From Candidatus Daviesbacteria bacterium (GTDB lineage Bacteria > Patescibacteriota > Microgenomatia > Daviesbacterales > UBA10151), in NCBI GenBank assembly GCA_016183225.1, contig JACPEZ010000046.1, positions 1 through 7,084 of the forward strand: DNA of 7,084 nucleotides, written 5' to 3'. A program made the translations under genes and the position numbers. A model generated the notes under the pieces. It saw only the letters and a program-made list of their open reading frames with translations. It did not search any database and was not told where the DNA came from. Below, piece after piece: positions 1-3,786 of this stretch (positions are counted from its first letter, which is position 1; each line of letters opens with the position of its first letter).

Positions 1-29
1 ATTGATGACAATTTGCAAATTGGCCAAAA

Positions 30-1076
30 TTAAAACCACCTTCTGATTCTGAAAAATAAAAACATTGAGGCAGCAATAATTACCATAATTAAAGATAATA
101 CTATCAGTATTCCGCTTATTTCCGCCCCGGGTAACCCGGCAACATTCATTCCGTAGACGCCTGTTAAAAGGGTTAAAGGTAACATTATGGCAGTAAACAT
201 TGTTAGAACCTTTACAATCTCATTAGTTTTGGCAGTAAGGAGTGATTCATGGCTTCTGGCAATGCCATCCAAAAGCTGGCTGCCGCCTTCAATTCTATAA
301 AGAATTTTCCTGAAATGATCAGAAAGTGAGGACCAATATGTTGTATCAAAATTACCAAACTCCCTATACTTGGGATTATGTAATTCGGAGAAAACATTAA
401 GAGCCGGGGATAACATTGATTTAAACAGGACCAGGTTTCTTCTGGTGGCAGAGATTTCCTCCACAATCCGCAAAGGAGGATAATTTTGTAAAAGATGTAA
501 ATCTATCTCATCTATTGAGGTGGTGATCTCACGCATAATATTGAAAGTAGAGTCAACCAATGTATCAACCAAAAGATAGAATAGATAAAAAGGGCCGTTT
601 ACAAGGTACTTTTCCCTGTTTTTGAGGCTACTTCTGCAAGATTCGAAGATTTTATCTATTTGGGGTTCTTTCTCATCGTGTAAAATTACCAAAAAATCTT
701 TGCCAATGAAAAAATTAACATGTCCGGTTATCAGCCTTTTCTCTTTGGCATGAGCAAAAAGCAGTTTTGGAATTACCAAAGGCTTACTTATGATATCTGT
801 AATGGCTGTTGCGACTGCCTCTGATGCGGAGCCGTTACTGTTTACAGGCTTTTTGTTATCGGTATTCTCAGGTGCCTCCACAAAAGGAAAGTCTAAAACA
901 ATTAAGATATAGTCTTTGAAAGATTCTATTTTAGGCACTTGTTGCCTGTTTTGGTAATCCTCAAAATGCAGTTGGGAAAATCCATAAGTTTTACGCAGAT
1001 ATTTAATTTCCGTTACACCAAGCTCGTGGACCTCCACGAAAGAAAATTTATTAAAGGTAACCGTATTAATATTCAT
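30..1076 (-). CDS. corA: CorA-family magnesium/divalent cation transporter
   Basis: This 348-residue protein belongs to the CorA metal ion transporter family, homopentameric inner-membrane channels for Mg2+ (sometimes Co2+ or Ni2+). The family signature YGMN is at residues 308-311, at the end of the first membrane helix (about 288-307). A second helix covers about 320-343, followed by a basic tail, RIRRW. Residues 1-285 form the cytoplasmic domain: an alpha/beta N-terminal part, then long helices with the family-typical pattern around 165-285. Residues about 66-112 form a longer, polar and low-complexity segment between the strands LIVLDFPF and FLVILHD, which is usually a short hairpin; this looks like a lineage-specific insertion. 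The gene is second in a minus-strand operon: its ATG overlaps the stop of the upstream membrane protein gene as ATGA. A GAGGA stretch lies about 14 nt upstream of the ATG, rather far, so translational coupling is likely. Family assignment is secure; the exact ion is inferred. Confidence 0.93.
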   Translation of the reverse strand: MNINTVTFNKFSFVEVHELGVTEIKYLRKTYGFSQLHFEDYQNRQQVPKIESFKDYILIVLDFPFVEAPENTDNKKPVNSNGSASEAVATAITDIISKPLVIPKLLFAHAKEKRLITGHVNFFIGKDFLVILHDEKEPQIDKIFESCRSSLKNREKYLVNGPFYLFYLLVDTLVDSTFNIMREITTSIDEIDLHLLQNYPPLRIVEEISATRRNLVLFKSMLSPALNVFSELHNPKYREFGNFDTTYWSSLSDHFRKILYRIEGGSQLLDGIARSHESLLTAKTNEIVKVLTMFTAIMLPLTLLTGVYGMNVAGLPGAEISGILIVLSLIMVIIAASMFLFFRIRRWF

Positions 1077-1468
1077 GTGTTTTTAATTTTTCCTCTTCTT
1101 ACTAATTCTTTCGAGTAGTGTTCATGCAGCTTTTTAAACTGCTGGTGAATCTCTTCCAGTTCTTCATCAGGAAGCTCTTCTATATCAACCAGGCCTGTCC
1201 GGGCTCCTTTGGCTGCCTTAAGCAGCTCGTCCAGCTTAAGGTGCATGGCTTTAGCATCTCTATTTTGGGTATTTTGGATTAGAAAAACCATTAAAAATGT
1301 CACAATGGTTGTGCCGGTATTGATAATTAGCTGCCAGGTATCTGAAAAATTAAATACAGGACCATTTAAAGCCCAGAGAATAATTATTCCCAGGGCAATT
1401 ATAAAAGTATCGGGGGAGCCTGCTATGGAAGATACTCTGGTTGCTATTTTATGAAAAATTTCACCCAT
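1073..1468 (-). CDS. Small two-helix membrane protein, low-affinity iron permease family
   Basis: The 131-residue protein resembles the 'low-affinity iron permease' family (Pfam Iron_permease type). It has two hydrophobic helices, about residues 19-39 and 45-65. The second runs into the characteristic NTGTTIVTFLMVFLIQNTQNRD stretch (50-71) and KLDEL (78-82). A charged C-terminal tail (about 95-131) is predicted to be helical and cytoplasmic. Despite the name, iron transport is poorly established for bacterial members, so the role is uncertain. I chose ATG at 1466-1468. An in-frame TTG exists at 1502-1504, but that codon lies inside a putative -35 box, and the ATG sits 6 nt after a good -10, suggesting a leaderless transcript. 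The gene is first in an operon with corA, overlapping it by 4 nt (ATGA), so both proteins may contribute to metal or ion homeostasis. Confidence 0.8.
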   Translation of the reverse strand: MGEIFHKIATRVSSIAGSPDTFIIALGIIILWALNGPVFNFSDTWQLIINTGTTIVTFLMVFLIQNTQNRDAKAMHLKLDELLKAAKGARTGLVDIEELPDEELEEIHQQFKKLHEHYSKELVRRGKIKNT

Positions 1469-1474
1469 AGATAA

Positions 1475-1504
1475 ATCATAGTCCCAACAAAACAGGAATT
1501 TCAA
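1475..1504 (-). promoter_or_regulatory. Putative sigma70 promoter of the iron-permease-like/corA operon
   Basis: Read on the minus strand, TTGAAA (1499-1504) and TATGAT (1475-1480) are separated by 18 nt. The -10 ends 6 nt before the ATG at 1468, so transcription would start at or next to the start codon. No Shine-Dalgarno sequence is present. It lies back-to-back with the plus-strand tRNA promoter. Confidence 0.6.
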
Positions 1505-1513
1505 CCCACTAAT

Positions 1514-1522
1514 TGGTATAAT
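1514..1522 (+). promoter_or_regulatory. Extended -10 promoter of the tRNA-glmU-like unit
   Basis: A perfect TATAAT at 1517-1522 is preceded by TGG (1514-1516), an extended -10 (TGn) arrangement. The tRNA begins 8 nt downstream, at 1531. No good -35 is visible at the expected spacing (1494-1499), as is normal for extended -10 promoters. Confidence 0.65.
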
Positions 1523-1530
1523 TTACAAAA

Positions 1531-1601
1531 GGCAGTGTAGCTTAACGGCAAAGCAGTGCCCTCATAAAGCACGGATAGAGGTTCGACTCCTCTCATTGCC
1601 A
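1531..1601 (+). tRNA. tRNA with CAU anticodon (elongator Met or Ile2)
   Basis: A complete cloverleaf can be drawn by hand. The acceptor stem is 1531-1537 with 1594-1600 (one G-U pair), followed by discriminator A1601. The D stem GCTT/AAGC is 1540-1543 with 1551-1554, with GG in the loop. The anticodon stem is 1556-1560 with 1568-1572, with loop CTCATAA (1561-1567) and anticodon CAT (1563-1565). The variable region is 4 nt, GGAT. The T stem AGAGG/CCTCT flanks loop TTCGACT (1582-1588). G1-C72 pairing and the lack of a three G-C anticodon stem argue against an initiator tRNA. Elongator Met versus Ile2 (lysidine-modified) cannot be settled by eye. Oddities are a C-A mismatch at the 31-39 pair and a 3' end reading ACCT, so CCA is not fully encoded and must be completed post-transcriptionally. 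The next start codon follows after only CCT. Confidence 0.92.
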
Positions 1602-1604
1602 CCT

Positions 1605-2870
1605 ATGAAAATAATTATTCTGGCTGCTGGACAAGGTAAAAGGATGTGGCCGGTGCAAACCGATAAATGTTTGATTCCTTTTTTAGGAAAGCCATTGTTG
1701 TATCATAATCTGAAAAAGATTCAAGCAGCGCTAAACCCTTCTGAAGTTATTATAGTTACCAACCCAAATATCAAAGATCAAATATCAAAGATCAAAGATG
1801 AATTGGGTATTTTCGGCACAATTATCATTCAGGTAGAGCCTAAGGGTATGGCAGATGCAATATTATCAGCAAAAGATTTGATAGATGGAGAGATCCTGAT
1901 TCTTAATGCTGAAGATATTCTAGGCCCAAGCATATTTAAAACAGATTTTAAAGGCGATGTAGTGCTTACAGGATTAAAAGTTGATAAGTATTTTCCGGGA
2001 GGATATATAAAGGCAACAGGCAATCCTTCGACTACGCTCAGGACAGGCAGGGTGCAGGCTATAGTTGAAAAGCCGGGAGAGGGGAATGAGCCCTCGGACT
2101 TGGTAAAACTGGTGGCGGATTATTTTAAGGATGGCAAAAAACTGGTGGAATATCTGGAAAAAGTAACCGGCGATACAGACGATCTCTATGAAAAAGCCCT
2201 TGATAAAATGATTGTTGATGGCATGGATGTAAAATTTACAAAATATTCCGGTGTGTGGATTCCCTTGAAATATCCCTGGCAGATTTTGGCTATTGCAGCT
2301 TACTTTTTAGATAATATTGATCAAAAAATTTATCCGGGTAAAGTGATGATGGAAGAGGGGGTGAAAGTGTTTGAAGGAGCAGTAATTAAAGGTCCCTGCT
2401 ATATTGGCAGAAATTGTATTATAGGCAATAACAGCATGGTGAGAGAGTCAAATCTGGAAGAAGGTGTGGTAACAGGATTTTCATCGGATATTACCAGAAG
2501 TTATATCGGCCCAAATTCCTGGTTCCATACCAATTATGTGGGAGATTCGGTGATTGAGGGGGATTTTGGCATGGGGTCAGGGGCAGTGTTGGCCAACTTG
2601 CGCTTGGATGATCATACCATTAGGGTGGGTGAAGTAGATTCAGGCAGATTTAAGATGGGCCTGATGGTAGGTAAGGGGTCAAGAGTGGGAGTAAATGCTT
2701 CTATTATGCCCGGGGTAAGAGTGGGTGCTAATTCTTTAGTAGGGCCGGGAGTGGTGTTACATGAAGATATTAAAGACAATACCAAAATTCTGGTTAAACA
2801 GGAATATACTATTTCAGACCACACCCCATCCCTGACCAGCTACGATCAGTTTAGGCATAAAATCAAATAA
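1605..2870 (+). CDS. Bifunctional sugar-1-phosphate nucleotidylyltransferase/acetyltransferase (archaeal GlmU-like)
   Basis: The 421-residue cytoplasmic enzyme has an N-terminal nucleotidyltransferase Rossmann domain (about 1-235) and a C-terminal left-handed beta-helix of hexapeptide repeats (about 250-395). The nucleotide-binding signature LAAGQGKRM is at 6-14, with DKCLIPFLGKP following and KGMADAI at 80-86. The Mg2+-binding strand reads LNAEDIL (100-106) instead of the usual GD. VEKP is at 154-157. The helix domain contains FHTNYVGDS (307-315) and the AN motif at 330-331; H308, Y311 and N331 match the acetyltransferase site of the archaeal Sulfolobus ST0452-type enzymes. The likely role is making UDP-GlcNAc or a related nucleotide sugar for envelope glycans; the exact substrate is unknown. 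The ATG at 1605 is chosen over an in-frame TTG at 1596, which lies inside the tRNA. No Shine-Dalgarno is possible, because the tRNA ends 3 nt upstream. Two repeat-derived segments interrupt it (residues about 55-66 and 139-148). Confidence 0.88.
   Translation: MKIIILAAGQGKRMWPVQTDKCLIPFLGKPLLYHNLKKIQAALNPSEVIIVTNPNIKDQISKIKDELGIFGTIIIQVEPKGMADAILSAKDLIDGEILILNAEDILGPSIFKTDFKGDVVLTGLKVDKYFPGGYIKATGNPSTTLRTGRVQAIVEKPGEGNEPSDLVKLVADYFKDGKKLVEYLEKVTGDTDDLYEKALDKMIVDGMDVKFTKYSGVWIPLKYPWQILAIAAYFLDNIDQKIYPGKVMMEEGVKVFEGAVIKGPCYIGRNCIIGNNSMVRESNLEEGVVTGFSSDITRSYIGPNSWFHTNYVGDSVIEGDFGMGSGAVLANLRLDDHTIRVGEVDSGRFKMGLMVGKGSRVGVNASIMPGVRVGANSLVGPGVVLHEDIKDNTKILVKQEYTISDHTPSLTSYDQFRHKIK
1765..1799 (+). 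repeat. 14-nt tandem repeat inside the glmU-like gene
   Basis: The unit CAAATATCAAAGAT occurs at 1765-1778 and 1779-1792, followed by a partial CAAAGAT (1793-1799). It encodes the hydrophilic NIKDQISKIKD stretch between two core strands. The period is not a multiple of three, so the two copies are read in different frames. Confidence 0.8.
2016..2049 (+). repeat. Intragenic short repeat element encoding PSTTLRTG, flanked by 7-bp direct repeats
   Basis: ACAGGCA occurs at 2016-2022 and again at 2043-2049, 27 nt apart. Between and overlapping the second copy lies CCTTCGACTACGCTCAGG (2025-2042), read in frame to give the peptide PSTTLRTG. From memory, this sequence resembles a short dispersed element common in Candidate Phyla, Chloroflexi and similar genomes. 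The surrounding fold (YIKATG...RVQAIVEKP) reads naturally without the insert, so it is a loop insertion that leaves the frame open. Confidence 0.7.
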
Positions 2871-2889
2871 CCAAACTACGACAATCAGG

Positions 2890-3069
2890 TTATTCTCCCG
2901 CATCCATCCTGCTGACACTTCCAAGAATAACAAGATCTCCGTCAGCTATTTCCCATGGTGTAGGGATTTCAGCTCTAGTTCGACCCCTCACCTCTGGAAA
3001 ACTGGAATTTTTAACAACCACTGGGCTTCCTTCCCAGATCATATCGCTTTCTGCATGTTCTAATTCCAT
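2890..3069 (-). CDS. Small acidic hypothetical protein, 59 aa
   Basis: This reading frame was found by hand-translating the minus strand of an otherwise empty gap. It starts MELEHAESDMIWEGS and ends SVSRMDAGE with a TAA at 2890-2892. It has 12 acidic residues against four arginines and one lysine, two tryptophans, and no membrane segment, signal peptide or cysteine. The middle (PEVRGRTRAEIPTPWEIADG) is proline- and charge-rich, and DLVILGSV could be a beta strand. I do not recognise the family. Support for a real gene is a near-perfect Shine-Dalgarno (AAGGAGGTGA, 3074-3083) 4 nt before the ATG, and a plausible promoter further upstream. It ends 19 nt from the convergent glmU-like stop and is transcribed divergently from the toxin-antitoxin operon. 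A regulatory or ribosomally made small product is possible, but nothing shows it. Confidence 0.6.
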   Translation of the reverse strand: MELEHAESDMIWEGSPVVVKNSSFPEVRGRTRAEIPTPWEIADGDLVILGSVSRMDAGE

Positions 3070-3073
3070 AAAA

Positions 3074-3083
3074 TCACCTCCTT
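3074..3083 (-). promoter_or_regulatory. Strong Shine-Dalgarno site of the 59-aa ORF
   Basis: On the minus strand, AAGGAGGTGA is complementary to almost the whole anti-Shine-Dalgarno end of 16S rRNA. It ends 4 nt before the ATG at 3069. It is the strongest ribosome binding site in the window and decides this start. Confidence 0.8.
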
Positions 3084-3098
3084 TCGCGGAAAAATCAC

Positions 3099-3126
3099 AG
3101 TATCATGAGTTGAAAAGGCAAGTCAA
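3099..3126 (-). promoter_or_regulatory. Possible promoter of the 59-aa ORF
   Basis: On the minus strand, TTGACT (3121-3126) and GATACT (3099-3104) are 16 nt apart. This would give a leader of roughly 25 nt that includes the Shine-Dalgarno. The -35 box falls in one arm of the inverted repeat at 3122-3150. Confidence 0.4.
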
Positions 3127-3150
3127 GTCCAGTAGTCCAGGTGACTTGAC
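3122..3150. repeat. Inverted repeat between divergent promoters
   Basis: GTCAAGTC (3122-3129) and GACTTGAC (3143-3150) form a perfect 8-bp inverted repeat with a 13-nt spacer. The spacer region also contains AGTCCAG twice (3126-3132 and 3134-3140). The right arm overlaps the -35 box of the antitoxin promoter and the left arm overlaps the -35 of the opposite-strand promoter, so a regulator bound here could affect both. Confidence 0.6.
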
Positions 3151-3174
3151 AAAGGGTATACCAATGTATATACT
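3146..3174 (+). promoter_or_regulatory. Consensus sigma70 promoter of the toxin-antitoxin operon
   Basis: TTGACA (3146-3151), a 17-nt spacer and TATACT (3169-3174) form an almost ideal sigma70 promoter. Transcription should begin near 3181, only about 4 nt before the antitoxin ATG at 3185, so the mRNA would be essentially leaderless. Confidence 0.8.
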
Positions 3175-3176
3175 TT
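3151..3176. promoter_or_regulatory. Probable autoregulatory operator
   Basis: AAAGGGTATAC (3151-3161) and GTATATACTTT (3166-3176) are inverted repeats matching at 9 of 11 positions around a CAAT centre. The dyad covers the promoter spacer and the -10 box. Ribbon-helix-helix antitoxins of this type normally repress their own operon through such palindromes, so this is the expected binding site; that role is inference from the family. Confidence 0.6.
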
Positions 3177-3184
3177 AGTGTACC

Positions 3185-3469
3185 ATGAGTTATGCAGTAG
3201 TTGTTACCAAAGTTGACCCGCAAACAAAAAAAGAAGCCCAGCAAGTAGCTAAAGAGTTGGGTTTATCACTAAGCGCTGTAATTAAGCGCTTTTTAAGACA
3301 ATTTATTACCACCAAAACAATTACCTTTAGCAGAGAAGATGAAATCCCAAATGAAGCTACAAGGAAAATTCTGCATCAGGCAGAATTAAACTGGAAAAAG
3401 GGTAAACATTCACCCTTATTTAAAACAGGCGAAGAATCAGTTGTGTGGCTTGAAAAACAGGGATTATGA
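3185..3469 (+). CDS. RelB/DinJ-like type II antitoxin
   Basis: The 94-residue protein has a ribbon-helix-helix DNA-binding domain at about residues 3-40: the strand AVVVTKVDPQT followed by two helices with GLSLSAVIKRFLRQF. The C-terminal region ends in SPLFKTGEESVVWLEKQ (76-92), the conserved toxin-binding tail of RelB/DinJ-type antitoxins. It should neutralise the toxin encoded next to it and repress the operon by binding the overlapping palindrome. The ATG at 3185 has no Shine-Dalgarno and sits about 4 nt from the predicted transcription start. Its TGA stop overlaps the toxin ATG by 4 nt (ATGA at 3466-3469), a coupling typical of antitoxin-first modules. Confidence 0.88.
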   Translation: MSYAVVVTKVDPQTKKEAQQVAKELGLSLSAVIKRFLRQFITTKTITFSREDEIPNEATRKILHQAELNWKKGKHSPLFKTGEESVVWLEKQGL

Positions 3470-3756
3470 TTGTTGCATATGATCCAGCATTCCTGAAAAA
3501 ATTTAAAAAAGCAGATGTCAGAATTCGCAAAAGCTTCAAAGAAAGAATCTTACTTTTTTCAAAAAATCCCAATGATCTGATATTGAATAATCATAAGTTG
3601 AGGGATGAATACAAGGGATATAACAGTATAGACATCACTTCTGATTGGCGGGCACTATATATAGAAAAATCTACAAAAGAGGATACTGTTGCATATTTTG
3701 CAATTCTGGGAACACACGACCATTTATTTAGAAAACGCAAAAACTTAAATAGTTGA
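3466..3756 (+). CDS. YafQ/RelE-like mRNA interferase toxin
   Basis: The 96-residue basic protein has the RelE/ParE fold pattern and is closest by eye to YafQ-type ribosome-dependent endoribonucleases. Matches include FLKKFKKA near the start, LNNHKL with H43, KGY (50-52), SDWRALY with D60-W61, and GTHDHLF with H84 and F88. In E. coli YafQ the equivalents of H43, D60, H84 and F88 are catalytic or binding residues. The histidine preceding the DW pair in YafQ is aspartate here (D56), a variation I believe occurs within the broader RelE/StbE family. It is co-translated with the antitoxin by a 4-nt overlap. Activity is expected to cut mRNA at the ribosome during stress. The -35 of the next transcription unit begins at its stop codon. 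Confidence 0.88.
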   Translation: MIVAYDPAFLKKFKKADVRIRKSFKERILLFSKNPNDLILNNHKLRDEYKGYNSIDITSDWRALYIEKSTKEDTVAYFAILGTHDHLFRKRKNLNS

Positions 3757-3780
3757 TAAAAACTTCTATTCTGATAAGAT
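3753..3780 (+). promoter_or_regulatory. Putative promoter of the citryl-CoA synthetase-like operon
   Basis: TTGATA (3753-3758), 16 nt and TAAGAT (3775-3780) form the promoter. TGA immediately before the -10 supplies an extended TGn motif. The -10 ends 6 nt before the ATG at 3787, predicting a leaderless mRNA; no Shine-Dalgarno is seen. The -35 overlaps the toxin stop codon. Confidence 0.6.
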
Positions 3781-3786
3781 ATACGC

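Noticed and set aside
9..22. 14-bp perfect palindrome CAATTTGCAAATTG downstream of corA, next to TTGGCCAA
   Set aside because: It has no GC-rich stem or U-tract and no repeated copies in the window, so there is no support for a terminator or a site of known function.
1209..1454. Plus-strand ORF of 81 codons
   Set aside because: It is antisense to the iron-permease-like gene, serine-rich at its start and hydrophobic by mirror of the membrane helices; no family, and no Shine-Dalgarno that I could see.
1469..1504. In-frame TTG start extending the iron-permease-like protein by 12 residues
   Set aside because: The codon coincides with a putative -35 box and the added residues do not look like the family's N-terminus; the ATG at 1468 fits better.
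1596..1604. In-frame TTG start three codons upstream of the glmU-like ATG
   Set aside because: It lies inside the tRNA acceptor stem and adds only MPP before the family's normal MKIIILAAG start.
2867..2893. ATAACC...GGTTAT inverted repeat between the convergent stops as a bidirectional terminator
   Set aside because: Only 6 bp with a 15-nt loop and no T-run on either strand; its arms are largely formed by the two stop codons.
3122..3150. Possible CRISPR-like or phage attachment repeat
   Set aside because: There is a single inverted pair only, with no array, no integrase and no duplicated tRNA end in the window.
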